Source of the DNA: LMUY01 sp965276785
GTDB lineage: Bacteria > Pseudomonadota > Alphaproteobacteria > Acetobacterales > Acetobacteraceae
DNA: 64,000 nucleotides
Direction of reading: 5' to 3'
Assembly: GCA_965276785.1 (NCBI GenBank)
Contig: OZ255629.1
Coordinates: 1,302,001 to 1,366,000 of the forward strand
The first letter of the stretch is position 1. The number at the start of each line of letters is the position of its first letter. The translations under genes were made by a program, and so were the position numbers. The notes beneath the pieces were generated by a model. The model worked only from the letters and a program-made list of their open reading frames with translations, did no database searches and had not been told where the DNA came from. This document shows, one piece after another, positions 8,045-16,301 of the stretch.

Positions 8045-8710
8045 TTAGAACCGTTCCACGAATGGCCGCACCGCGATCTCGTCCGTCCACACCGAGCGCG
8101 GCTGGTCCAGCAGCGCCGCCATCGTGGCGGCAATCGCGTCGGGGTCGAGGTGGCTGTCGGGTGTGGGCTCGGCGCGGCCCGCCGCGCGGATGGCACCGTC
8201 CACCACCACGTGCACCACGTGAATGCCCTGGGGATGCAGTTCTCGCGCCATCGACTGCGCCAAGCCGCGCAGGGCGAACTTGCCCATGGCGAAGGCGGCC
8301 GAGTTGGCAAAGCCCTTGACCGCGGCCGAAGCGCCGGTGAGCAGGATGCAGCCGCGTTGCTTCGGCGGCATCCGCCGGGCTGCCTGCTGCGCCACTAGGA
8401 AGGCGCCGAACGCGGAGACCTCAAGCGAGCGGCGCACGGCCGCCGGATCGAGTTCGACCAGGGGTCCGCGGGCACGGGCGCTGGCGTTATAAAGCACGAC
8501 GTCCGGCTCTTCCACAGCGTCGAACAGCGCGCTCACCGCCGCCGGGTCGGCCGCATCGCAGCCGTGCACGCTGGCGCCGGTCTCCGTGGCCAGGGCGGCG
8601 AGCTTGCCGGTGTCCCGCGCGGCGAGCGCCACCCCGTGGCCCCGGCGTGCCATCAATCGGGCGAACGAGGCGGACAGGCCAGGACCGGCACCGACGATCA
8701 AGACGCTCAC
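8045..8710 (-). CDS. SDR-family oxidoreductase with Phe in place of the catalytic Tyr
   Basis: A 221-residue Rossmann-fold short-chain dehydrogenase-like protein. The nucleotide loop is GAGPGLSASFA and a catalytic Ser region LLTGASAAV is present, but the YxxxK site reads FAMGK, so the proton-donating Tyr is Phe. The block after it (FALRGLAQSMAREL, then GIHVVHVVVDGAI) is typical of a known SDR subgroup that I recall also having this Phe. The start is the GTG at 8710, which overlaps the hydratase stop (GTGA), so the two are co-translated. Substrate unknown. Confidence 0.82.
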   Translation of the reverse strand: MSVLIVGAGPGLSASFARLMARRGHGVALAARDTGKLAALATETGASVHGCDAADPAAVSALFDAVEEPDVVLYNASARARGPLVELDPAAVRRSLEVSAFGAFLVAQQAARRMPPKQRGCILLTGASAAVKGFANSAAFAMGKFALRGLAQSMARELHPQGIHVVHVVVDGAIRAAGRAEPTPDSHLDPDAIAATMAALLDQPRSVWTDEIAVRPFVERF

Positions 8711-9477
8711 GACTGTCCTTCCAAATGGGTGAACTCCAACACTGCGCTGCCGGCGGTGGCGAACTCCGCCTGAACATGGGCGGAGGCGGCGACGAAATCC
8801 TTGCCGGTCCACGACCCGCAGGTGACGTACTGCCCAGCGCGCAGCCCGCCGGCCCAGCGCGCGCCTTCGTCGGCGAGCCACTGGATCAGCCGGATCATGT
8901 CGCCGGCGGGGTTGGCGGTGCCGGTCTTCACCACCTGACCGTCCACCAGCAAGCGCACGCCTTCCCGCGCGAAGTCGATCGCCTGCCAGTCGGGGGCGGG
9001 CGCGCCGTAGACGAAGCCGCCGTGGGTAAGGGCGTCTGCCAGTTGGGCGAGCGGGTCGACCGCGTCCGGGTCGGCGTAGCGCGACTCCAGCACTTCGATG
9101 GCGGGCAGGCAGTAGGCGATGGCCGCGATGACTTCGGCGCGGCCATACGATGCCTCCCGCGGGAGCAAATCGGCGCCGAGCCGGAAGCTGATCTCCGCCT
9201 CGACGCCGCGCAAATGGGTCGCGCCGGCTGGGATGCGGGCTGGGCTGGCATGCACCCCCGCGGCCGGCAGCGGGGCACAGTTCGGCACCGCCTGCGGCCC
9301 GCTGGCGCCGACCTTCCAGCCGCCGACCGGGCCCAGTGCCGCGCTCACCCGCCGCTGTATCGCATAGGCCTGCGCTGGGTCGGACGGCGCCAGCACCGAG
9401 GGCAGGCGGCGCAGCTTTTGCGACGGATCCTGCCGGGCACTGAGCAGCAGGTTGGCGGCCTCGGCGTGTCGGTCCAT
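8707..9477 (-). CDS. 2-keto-4-pentenoate hydratase / FAH-family protein
   Basis: A 256-residue member of the MhpD/4-oxalocrotonate decarboxylase family, which hydrates 2-oxo-4-enoates in meta-cleavage pathways for aromatic rings. Family landmarks are GGWKVGASG, the metal-binding GVEAEISFRL segment, PAIEVLESRY, and the C-terminal GQYVTCGSWTGKDFV. It overlaps the following SDR gene by 4 nt. No ring-cleavage dioxygenase is in the window, so the pathway is incomplete here; the neighbouring P450 hints at aromatic acid turnover. Confidence 0.85.
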   Translation of the reverse strand: MDRHAEAANLLLSARQDPSQKLRRLPSVLAPSDPAQAYAIQRRVSAALGPVGGWKVGASGPQAVPNCAPLPAAGVHASPARIPAGATHLRGVEAEISFRLGADLLPREASYGRAEVIAAIAYCLPAIEVLESRYADPDAVDPLAQLADALTHGGFVYGAPAPDWQAIDFAREGVRLLVDGQVVKTGTANPAGDMIRLIQWLADEGARWAGGLRAGQYVTCGSWTGKDFVAASAHVQAEFATAGSAVLEFTHLEGQS

Positions 9478-9587
9478 ACGGGCGAGCCCTCCGGTGGTGC
9501 GGCGGGCGCGGATTTACCCACCCTGGGCGCCTCTTGCCAAGAACCGGAGCGGCCGCGAGAACGCGCTTCCACCTGACGAGGCATACA

Positions 9588-10505
9588 ATGGAGCGGCATC
9601 TAGACTGGCGAGGCCTGCCGCAAGCGGCGCGCGGCGCTACGGTTGCGCTGGGCAATTTCGACGGCGTGCATCGCGGCCACGCCCATTTGCTCGCCAACGC
9701 GCACGCCGCCCGGCCCGACCGCCCGCTGGCGGCGCTCACCTTTGAGCCGCACCCGCGCGAGCTGTTCCGACCGGACGACCCCCCCTTCCATCTCTCGCTG
9801 CCGCCTGCGCGCGCCGAGCTGCTGGGCCAATTGGGGGTGCAGCACGTGGTCGAGGTGCCGTTCGATCGTGACTTCAGCGAGTTTCCGGCCGAGCGCTTCA
9901 TCACCGAAGTGATCCACCAAGGCTTGGGCGCGGCGCACCTGGCTTGCGGGCCGGATTTCGCCTTCGGTCACCGCCGTGGCGGCGACGTGACGCTGCTGGC
10001 AGCCCGGGCGGAGGCGCTCGGCATGGGCCTGACCTTGGTGCAGCCCCTGGCCGATCCGCGGGGCCCGATCAGCTCCACCCGCATCCGCCGCGCGCTGCAG
10101 GACGGCTACCCGGAACGCGCCACCGTGGATCTCGGCCGGGCGTGGAGCATCCGCGGCACCGTGACGCATGGCGACGCGCTGGGCCGCACGATCGGCTTTC
10201 CCACCGCCAATATCGCGCTGGGGCGCCATTTGGAGCCGGCGCGGGGCGTTTACGCCGTCACCGTGGCGCTGGGCGGTCGGGTCGTGCCCGGCGTTGCCAA
10301 TATCGGCCGCCGCCCCACCGTTGCCGAGGGAGCGATCAGCCGGGTGGAGGCGCATCTGTTCGACTTCGAGCAAGACCTGTATGGCCGGGAGCTGGACGTG
10401 GCGTTACACGGCTTTATCCGCGCCGAGCGCCGGTTCAGCGGCTTGCCCGAGCTGCAGGCGCAAATCGCGCTGGATGCGGCCGAGGCCCGGCGCCTGTTGG
10501 CTTGA
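9588..10505 (+). CDS. ribF: Bifunctional riboflavin kinase/FAD synthetase
   Basis: This enzyme phosphorylates riboflavin to FMN and adenylates FMN to FAD in the cytoplasm. The N-terminal adenylyltransferase domain (about residues 1-185) has ALGNFDGVHRGH, CGPDFAFGHRRGG and the SSTRIRRAL signature. The C-terminal kinase domain has GDALGRTIGFPTANI. The 305-residue length is normal. The ATG at 9588 is preceded by GAGG 6 bases upstream. No RFN riboswitch was recognised in the 110 bp before the gene, which is divergent from the hydratase. Confidence 0.95.
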   Translation: MERHLDWRGLPQAARGATVALGNFDGVHRGHAHLLANAHAARPDRPLAALTFEPHPRELFRPDDPPFHLSLPPARAELLGQLGVQHVVEVPFDRDFSEFPAERFITEVIHQGLGAAHLACGPDFAFGHRRGGDVTLLAARAEALGMGLTLVQPLADPRGPISSTRIRRALQDGYPERATVDLGRAWSIRGTVTHGDALGRTIGFPTANIALGRHLEPARGVYAVTVALGGRVVPGVANIGRRPTVAEGAISRVEAHLFDFEQDLYGRELDVALHGFIRAERRFSGLPELQAQIALDAAEARRLLA

Positions 10506-10625
10506 CGATGGGCCTGCGGGTCGCCACGTGCGGGTGGCGACGCCATTTGCAACCGGCGGCGCCAGGCCTAGTGTGCGGCCCGGTAGTGTTTCGCGGCGCC
10601 TTCGTTGGCCCGCCTGGAGGTAGCG

Positions 10626-10871
10626 ATGGGTAGCTTAAGCATTTGGCACTGGATCATTGTGCTGATGGTCGTGCTTCTCCTGTTCGGCACGGGGAAAGTG
10701 AGCACGCTCATGGGCGACGTCGCCAAAGGCATCAAGTCGTTCAAGAAGAACATGGCAGAGGACGACTCGATGGAGGTCAGCGCCGAGCGCCCCGCCGGCA
10801 CGATTGCCGCGCCGGGAACGACCGCGGCCAACACCACCACCCACCGCGAGACCGCCGTCAACCAGGGCTGA
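10626..10871 (+). CDS. tatA: Sec-independent translocase subunit TatA
   Basis: An 81-residue TatA, the pore-forming subunit of twin-arginine export. One N-terminal transmembrane helix (HWIIVLMVVLLLFGTGKV) with the FG hinge is followed by the amphipathic helix GDVAKGIKSFKKNM and a flexible acidic, Thr/Ala-rich tail. The start at 10626 follows GGAGG at 10616-10620. tatB and tatC are not next to it. At least one protein in the window, the ABC solute-binding protein near 40.8 kb, has a Tat-like leader. Confidence 0.93.
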   Translation: MGSLSIWHWIIVLMVVLLLFGTGKVSTLMGDVAKGIKSFKKNMAEDDSMEVSAERPAGTIAAPGTTAANTTTHRETAVNQG

Positions 10872-10920
10872 CTTGGTTCACGGTTGACTTGGGCTTATCC
10901 GCCGCACGTAAATTCATCCT

Positions 10921-11991
10921 TTACCCAACTTTGTCATGCCCGGACTTGATCCGGACATCTATGCGGTCCGACTGGCGATGCCGGGGGTGCTTTGACACGG
11001 TTCGGAGCTTCACCATCGGGGCTGGTGGCGTTTGGACGCCGTGGATGGCCGGATCAAGTCCGGCCATGACGATGGAGGGCTTAATCGTCGGAGTGCCATG
11101 GCTCCGCGTTGGCGGAGGCGCATTTGCCAACGGATGGTGCGCCTCGACAAGCCCGCGTAGCCGCTCCGGCTGGACATGCGTGTAGATCTGCACCGTGCTG
11201 ATATCGGCGTGACCAAGCAGCGCCTGTAAGCTGCGCAAATCGGCGCCCCGCCCAAGCATGTGGGATGCAAATGAATGCCGCAGCACGTGCGGTGAGACGC
11301 GGGCCGGGTCAAGCCCTGCGGCCGAAGCCACCGGCTTGAGCAGCAACGCAAAACCTTGCCGGGTCATTGCCGCGGCGGGATCGCGTCCCGGGAACAGCCA
11401 GGGGCTCTCCACGCTGCCGGCGACCGCGAGCGCCGCCTGGCGGGCTGCATCGGATAGCGGCACCAGCCGCTCCTTACCCCCCTTGCCGCGCACCATGACC
11501 AACTCGGCATCGCGCAGTAGCGCAGTGCGGCGCAGGCTGAGCAGCTCCGACACGCGCAGGCCGGTGACGTACAGCATCTCCAGCGCCGCCACAGCCAGGC
11601 GTCCGCCGCGTCCTGAGCGCCGAGCCGCCGCATCGATCAGCGCCTGCAATTCCGCTTCGCTGAGATACTTCGGCAAGGCTTGCGGTAGGCGCGGGCTCGC
11701 TGCGGTGGCGGTCGGGTCGTCAGCGCGCACGCCCTGCTGCAGGAGGAAGCGGTGGAACTGGCGCAGGCAGGCCAGGCGCCGTGCCGCCGTGCGCGCGGAC
11801 AGCCCGGCGGCTTGCAGCGCAGCCAGGTAGGCCTGCACCGTCGCCGCCGTGGCGCAAGCGAGGGCCTCGCCGCGGGCCGCGGCAAAGCCGGCAAAATCCG
11901 ACAGGTCGGCGGCATAGGCCAGCCGCGTGTTCAGCGCCGCGCCTCGCTCGGCATCCAGCATTTCCAGGAAGGCCTCGCCGTGGCGGTCCAT
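10921..11991 (-). CDS. xerD: Tyrosine recombinase XerC/XerD type, with repeat-encoded tail
   Basis: A site-specific recombinase of the Xer family that resolves chromosome dimers at dif. The SAM-like DNA-binding core (residues ~5-90) precedes the catalytic domain with Arg in TGLRVSE, Lys in GKGGKER, HVLRHSFA, GHADIST and the nucleophile Tyr in IYTHV. The normal end of the family is at VEAHHPLA, about residue 290. The remaining ~65 residues, including MAGLDPAIHGV and RIKSGHDKVG, are translated from the palindromic repeat pair at 10933-11075. XerD is preferred over XerC on general likeness only. A 47-residue membrane protein gene lies 9 bp upstream. Confidence 0.92.
   Translation of the reverse strand: MDRHGEAFLEMLDAERGAALNTRLAYAADLSDFAGFAAARGEALACATAATVQAYLAALQAAGLSARTAARRLACLRQFHRFLLQQGVRADDPTATAASPRLPQALPKYLSEAELQALIDAAARRSGRGGRLAVAALEMLYVTGLRVSELLSLRRTALLRDAELVMVRGKGGKERLVPLSDAARQAALAVAGSVESPWLFPGRDPAAAMTRQGFALLLKPVASAAGLDPARVSPHVLRHSFASHMLGRGADLRSLQALLGHADISTVQIYTHVQPERLRGLVEAHHPLANAPPPTRSHGTPTIKPSIVMAGLDPAIHGVQTPPAPMVKLRTVSKHPRHRQSDRIDVRIKSGHDKVG
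10933..11075. repeat. Palindromic repeat pair B (REP-like doublet)
   Basis: An outer inverted repeat brackets 143 bp: GTCATGCCCGGACTTGATCC at the left end (10933 onward) and its inverse, GGATCAAGTCCGGCCATGAC, at the right (11051-11070). Each arm is itself a near-perfect hairpin. The element lies in the 3' end of the recombinase gene and supplies its stop-proximal coding sequence. It has the same organisation as cluster C near 41.0 kb. Confidence 0.85.
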
Positions 11992-12000
11992 CGGCGGGCG

Positions 12001-12144
12001 TCAATGGCTGCCGAAACGGTCGTTGGGCAGCACGCGGTCCACCGCCTGCTGGTGCGGGTGGGGCGGAAACGCGCCGAGCACGACCATCGCGACGCCAGCC
12101 AGGACGACGACAACCAGCAAGACGATGAGTAAGAGCGGGCGCAT
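12001..12144 (-). CDS. 47-residue single-pass membrane protein, unknown
   Basis: A very short gene directly upstream of the recombinase (its TGA is 9 bp before that ATG). The product starts MRPLLLIVLLVVVVLAGVAM, one transmembrane helix, and ends in a short soluble tail with FPPHPHQQAVDRVLPNDRFG. The HPHQQ-x-V-x-x-VLPNDRF pattern is reminiscent of small proteins seen in related alphaproteobacteria, from memory only. Coding potential is supported by the clean helix, the tight spacing and the absence of a competing gene. Function unknown. Confidence 0.65.
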   Translation of the reverse strand: MRPLLLIVLLVVVVLAGVAMVVLGAFPPHPHQQAVDRVLPNDRFGSH

Positions 12145-12192
12145 CCGCCATCCTTGGCCGTGACCGGGGAGCTTGTGCTAGCGTCGGCAGCA

Positions 12193-13884
12193 ATGACACG
12201 CAACAGCGCGCTCGCCGGTCGCGGCTCACCCTCTTGGAACGACTCGGCCCAGATCGCGGAGAACCGGCGCAGCGTGGTTCTGGTGGGGCTGATGGGGGCC
12301 GGCAAGTCCGTCATTGGCCGCCGGCTGGCTGCGCGGATGGGGCTGCCGTTCCGCGACTCGGACGTGGAGATTGAAACCGCGTCCGGCCGCAGCATCCCGG
12401 AGCTGTTCAGCGGCTTCGGCGAGCCGCATTTCCGCGACGGGGAGCGCCGGGTGATCCAGCGGCTGCTGGATGGGCCGCCGATGGTGCTGGCCACCGGCGG
12501 GGGTGCGTTCATGGACCCGGCGACCCGCGCGGCCATCCGCCACAGTGCTACGTCCATCTGGTTGCGCGCGCCGCTTGCTTTGCTGTTGCGCCGGGTCGCC
12601 CTGCGGCGGAACCGGCCGCTGCTGGCTGCCGGCGACCCCGCGCTTGTGCTGCAGCGGCTGATGCAGCAGCGCCACCCGATCTATGCGGAGGCCGATATCA
12701 TCGTGGATTGCAGCGACGACACTCCGGACGCCAGCACCCGCCGCGTGGCTGCCGCCTTGGCGGCCCACCAGCCGCCCCAGTGCCTGCCGGTGCAGACCGG
12801 CTCGGGCGGTTACGAGGTTGTGGTGGGGGCAGGACTGCTGGCGCGGGCAGGGGCGCTGCTGGCCCCGGTGCTGCCGCAAAAGCGCGCGGTGGTGGTCACG
12901 GACACGACCGTGGAGGCGCTGTATGCGCCGGCGCTGCTGGCAAGCCTGGCGGAGACCGGGTTCGAGGCCACGCTGCTGGCCGTGCCGCCGGGAGAGGGGT
13001 CCAAGTCGCTGGCCTCGTTCAGCGACCTGGCCGAGCGTGTGCTCGCGACCGCGCCCGAGCGGCAGACCGCGGTGCTGGCGTTGGGCGGCGGCGTGGTGGG
13101 CGACCTGGCGGGCTTTGTCGCGGCGGTGGCGTTGCGCGGGCTGCCGTTCGTGCAGATTCCGACCACCCTGCTCGCCCAGGTGGATTCGGGGGTCGGCGGC
13201 AAGACCGGCATTAATAGTGCGCGGGGCAAGAACTTGCTGGGCGCGTTTCATCAGCCGCGCATGGTGATTGCCGACACCGCCACGCTGAGCAGTTTGCCGC
13301 CGCGGGAGAAGCGGGCGGGTTACGCCGAGATCGTCAAAGCCGGGCTGATCGGCGATGCCGAGTTCTATGGCTGGTGCGAGCAGCATGGCGCCGGCGTGGC
13401 GGGGGACGACCCGGCGCTGCAGGCCGAGGCAGTGTGGCGGGCTTGCGCGTTCAAGGCCGCGGTGGTGGGGGATGACGAGCGCGAGGAGCGGCCGGACAAT
13501 GGCCGCGCCTTGCTCAATCTGGGGCACACGTTCGGCCACGCCATTGAGGCGGAATGCGGCTATGGCGCGGTGCTGCATGGCGAGGCGGTGGCGGTCGGGC
13601 TGGGGCTGGCGTTCCGGCTGTCGGCCGCCTTGGGGCAGTGCGACCCAGCGTTGGCACCCCGGATCGAGGCGCACTTGGCTTCGGTCGGGCTGCCTGGGGA
13701 GTTGGCGATGCTGAACCGCCGGTTTTCCGCCGCGCGGCTGCTGGAGCGGATGCGCCGGGACAAGAAGATGCGCGATGGCCGGCTGCAGTTTGTGCTCGCG
13801 CGGGGGATTGGCGACGCGTTCACGGCGACCGATGTGTCTTCGGAGGCGGTCGAGGCGGTGCTGCGGCAAGCAGGATGCGAATGA
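12193..13884 (+). CDS. aroKB: Fused shikimate kinase / 3-dehydroquinate synthase
   Basis: One 563-residue polypeptide carries two shikimate-pathway enzymes. Residues ~25-190 are shikimate kinase (AroK): Walker A GLMGAGKS, RDSDVEIE with the shikimate-binding Asp, and ATGGGAF. Residues ~205-560 are 3-dehydroquinate synthase (AroB): GGGVVGDLAGFVAA, the NAD-binding IPTTLLAQVDSGVGGKTGIN, the zinc ligands around LNLGHTFGHAIE and HGEAVAVG. The ATG at 12193 is preferred over an in-frame TTG at 12154. In most bacteria aroK and aroB are separate neighbours; the fusion removes the stop between them. It is divergent from the recombinase operon. Confidence 0.95.
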   Translation: MTRNSALAGRGSPSWNDSAQIAENRRSVVLVGLMGAGKSVIGRRLAARMGLPFRDSDVEIETASGRSIPELFSGFGEPHFRDGERRVIQRLLDGPPMVLATGGGAFMDPATRAAIRHSATSIWLRAPLALLLRRVALRRNRPLLAAGDPALVLQRLMQQRHPIYAEADIIVDCSDDTPDASTRRVAAALAAHQPPQCLPVQTGSGGYEVVVGAGLLARAGALLAPVLPQKRAVVVTDTTVEALYAPALLASLAETGFEATLLAVPPGEGSKSLASFSDLAERVLATAPERQTAVLALGGGVVGDLAGFVAAVALRGLPFVQIPTTLLAQVDSGVGGKTGINSARGKNLLGAFHQPRMVIADTATLSSLPPREKRAGYAEIVKAGLIGDAEFYGWCEQHGAGVAGDDPALQAEAVWRACAFKAAVVGDDEREERPDNGRALLNLGHTFGHAIEAECGYGAVLHGEAVAVGLGLAFRLSAALGQCDPALAPRIEAHLASVGLPGELAMLNRRFSAARLLERMRRDKKMRDGRLQFVLARGIGDAFTATDVSSEAVEAVLRQAGCE

Positions 13885-13896
13885 GGAGACAGTGAG

Positions 13897-14880
13897 ATGC
13901 CCAAGGCAGTGCGGTTTTACGAATTTGGCGGCCCCGACGTGCTCCGGATCGAGGACGTTGCGCTTCGCGAGCCAGGGCCGGGCGAAGTCACCATGGCGGT
14001 TGCTGCCATTGGCCTGAACCGGGCCGAGAGCATGTATTATCACGGCCGCTACATGGAGCAGCCGCAATTGCCGTCCGGCCTCGGCTACGAAGCCGTGGGC
14101 ACGATCGTCAAGACCGGGCCCGAGGTGGACCCGTCGCTGGCCGGCCGGCAGTTCGGGACGATCCCGGGTTACTCGATGAACCAATATCCCATGTTGGGTG
14201 AGCAGGCCGTCGTCGCCGCCAAGGAGCTCGCCGAACTGCCCCCGGCGCTGTCGCCGGTGGAGGGGGCGGCCGTGTGGATGCAGTATGCGACCGCTTACGG
14301 TGCGCTCGTGTACCATGGCAAGGTCGGGCCCGGTGACTTCGTCATCGTGAACGCGGCAAGTTCGTCGGTCGGGTTGGCGGCGATCCAGATCCTCCGCGCG
14401 GAAGGCGCCACCGCCATTGCCGGCACCCGTACCTCGGCAAAGAAGCAGCAGTTGCTGGACCTCGGCGCCCACCATGTCGTTGCGACGCAAGAGGAAGATT
14501 TACCGGCGCGGGTGGCTGACATCACCTCCGGCAAGGGCGCGCGCATCGTGTTCGACCCGGTTGGCGGCGAGGCTATCGCGACCTTGGCGCAGGCGACGGC
14601 TGCGGAAGGCACGATCTACCTCTACGGCGGGCTATCCGGCCAACCGACGGAATACCCGATGGCAGCGTTCGGCAAGGGCATCGCGTTGCGGGGGTATACT
14701 CTCAATGGCATGCGGGTGCCGGACCGTCTCGAACCGATGAAGCGGTATATCTACGAGCGTCTGGCCGATGGACGATTCAAGCCGACGGTGGCCAAAACGT
14801 TTCCATTCTCGCAGGCGGTCGAGGCGTACACGTATTTGGAAAGCAACCAGCAAGTCGGCAAAGTCGTGATTACGTTTTGA
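13897..14880 (+). CDS. Zinc-free MDR oxidoreductase (NADPH:quinone reductase-like)
   Basis: A 327-residue medium-chain dehydrogenase/reductase. The GroES-like half (residues 1-120) has PGPGEVTMAVAAIGLNRAE and GLGYEAVGTI but lacks the zinc-binding Cys/His set, as in quinone oxidoreductases. The Rossmann half has NAASSSVGLAAIQIL and FDPVGGEAI. It starts 12 bp after aroKB with a GGAG site 7 bases upstream, so it may be co-transcribed. Substrate unknown; no functional link with aromatic biosynthesis is evident. Confidence 0.88.
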   Translation: MPKAVRFYEFGGPDVLRIEDVALREPGPGEVTMAVAAIGLNRAESMYYHGRYMEQPQLPSGLGYEAVGTIVKTGPEVDPSLAGRQFGTIPGYSMNQYPMLGEQAVVAAKELAELPPALSPVEGAAVWMQYATAYGALVYHGKVGPGDFVIVNAASSSVGLAAIQILRAEGATAIAGTRTSAKKQQLLDLGAHHVVATQEEDLPARVADITSGKGARIVFDPVGGEAIATLAQATAAEGTIYLYGGLSGQPTEYPMAAFGKGIALRGYTLNGMRVPDRLEPMKRYIYERLADGRFKPTVAKTFPFSQAVEAYTYLESNQQVGKVVITF

Positions 14881-15040
14881 GAGAGCGGCCGGCTTTTCGG
14901 CGGCTGATTTGACGAAAAGAGATTGGTCCGGGTAGCGAAGTAGCCTGTATCTCGATGCGGGTTGCACCAGCCGCAGCGTTTGCCCGAACGGGAGCAGCTG
15001 CACCGATGGCACCCGCTACGACTGGTGCGGAATGGCAGGC

Positions 15041-16261
15041 CTAATCCACCAGCGCCGCATAGCTCAGCACCCGCAACTCCTGCCGGATCGGGTAGGTCGA
15101 TGACGGCGTGAGTTGCGTCAGCAACACCACGCTCAGCTCCTCCGCCGGGTCGACCCAGAAGGCGGTGCTGGCGGCGCCGCCCCAGGCGTACTCGCCCGCC
15201 GTGCCGAGGATTTGCGCCCGCGCTGGGTCCAGCATTACCGAGAACCCCAGGCCGAACCCGACGCCCTCATATGAACTCTCGCTGAAGCGCGGCATGCCCA
15301 TCGCCGCCATATCGCCGCGCAAGTGATTGGCGGTCATCAGCGCCACCGTCTTGCGGCCGAGCAGGCGCACGCCGTCCAACTCGCCGCCATTCAGCATGAA
15401 GTGGCAAAACCGCATGTAGTCCGCCGCGGTGGAGACCAGGCCGCCGCCGCCGGAATGCAGCGGCGGGGCGGTGAGATAGCGGCTGGTGGCCGGGTCGTCG
15501 ATCAGCGCCAGGTTGTCATCCTGGCCGCGGGCGTAGTTGGCGGCGAAGCGTTCGTGCTTCTGCGATGGAACGTGAAAATCCGTGTCCACCATGCCGAGCG
15601 GCAGGGTCACGCGGCGGCGCAGGAACTCGTCGAACGACTCGCCCGACACCACCGCCACCAAGTGGCCCAGCACGTCGGTGGCGACGCTGTAGTTCCACTC
15701 CGCTCCGGGCTGCGCCAACAGCGGCAAAGCCGCCAACCGGTCCACCACCTCGCCCAGGCTGCATTCGGCGGTCTGGAAGTCGATGCCCTCGTCTCGGTAG
15801 CGCGCGTCCACCAAGGTGGATTGCATGAAGCCGTAAGTCAGGCCCGAGGTGTGGGTGAGCAAATCGCGGATGGTGATCAGCCGGGCCGCGGGGACGGTGT
15901 CGATCTTGCCGCCCTGGCCGCCGGCGGCCACGCGCATGGCGGTGAAGGCAGGCAGGAAGCGGCACACCGGGTCGTCGAGCAGAAAGTGGCCCTGCTCGTA
16001 CAGCATCATGGTGGCGACGGAAGTGAGCGGCTTGGTCATGGAATAGATGCGCACGATGGTGTCGGGCGCCATCGCGCGGCCGGCCTCGCGGTCGGCCATG
16101 CCGGTGGTGTGCTGGTAGGCGACCTGCCCGCGCCGCGCCACCCATACCGTGACGCCCGGCAGTTTGCCGGACGCGACCTGCCGGTCCGCCCAATCGCCGA
16201 TACGGGCCAGCCGCGAGCTGGAGAGGCCGACCTGCTCGGGGGCTGCGATGGCTGCGTCCAT
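15041..16261 (-). CDS. Serine hydrolase of the class C beta-lactamase/esterase family
   Basis: A 406-residue cytosolic hydrolase without a signal peptide. The SxxK nucleophile motif is SMTK (residues ~74-77), followed by LLTHTSGLTYG, the Tyr motif in WNYSVATDVLG and a C-terminal block YAWGGAASTAFWVDP that matches family VIII esterases such as EstB. Absence of a signal peptide argues against a periplasmic beta-lactamase and for an ester or amide hydrolase. The 160 bp upstream on its 3' side, between it and the oxidoreductase, hold no gene. Confidence 0.88.
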   Translation of the reverse strand: MDAAIAAPEQVGLSSSRLARIGDWADRQVASGKLPGVTVWVARRGQVAYQHTTGMADREAGRAMAPDTIVRIYSMTKPLTSVATMMLYEQGHFLLDDPVCRFLPAFTAMRVAAGGQGGKIDTVPAARLITIRDLLTHTSGLTYGFMQSTLVDARYRDEGIDFQTAECSLGEVVDRLAALPLLAQPGAEWNYSVATDVLGHLVAVVSGESFDEFLRRRVTLPLGMVDTDFHVPSQKHERFAANYARGQDDNLALIDDPATSRYLTAPPLHSGGGGLVSTAADYMRFCHFMLNGGELDGVRLLGRKTVALMTANHLRGDMAAMGMPRFSESSYEGVGFGLGFSVMLDPARAQILGTAGEYAWGGAASTAFWVDPAEELSVVLLTQLTPSSTYPIRQELRVLSYAALVD

Positions 16262-16301
16262 TGGTTCGACCTTCGGGTTGCTGGGGCCCTCCTTAGCGTG
16301 C

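Noticed and set aside
9478..9587. RFN (FMN) riboswitch before ribF
   Set aside because: The 110-bp leader is too short and shows none of the conserved RFN helices.
8711..9904. N-terminal extension of the SDR frame to 619 codons
   Set aside because: The upstream part runs through the hydratase and ribF genes in the wrong frame or strand; the real start is the GTG at 8710.
12226..14490. 754-codon open frame on the minus strand opposite aroKB and the quinone oxidoreductase
   Set aside because: It is antisense to two clear genes, is rich in Arg, His, Gln and Gly and shows no domain. It is a high-GC shadow frame.
15041..16261. Beta-lactamase resistance gene
   Set aside because: No signal peptide, and the motifs fit family VIII esterases better.
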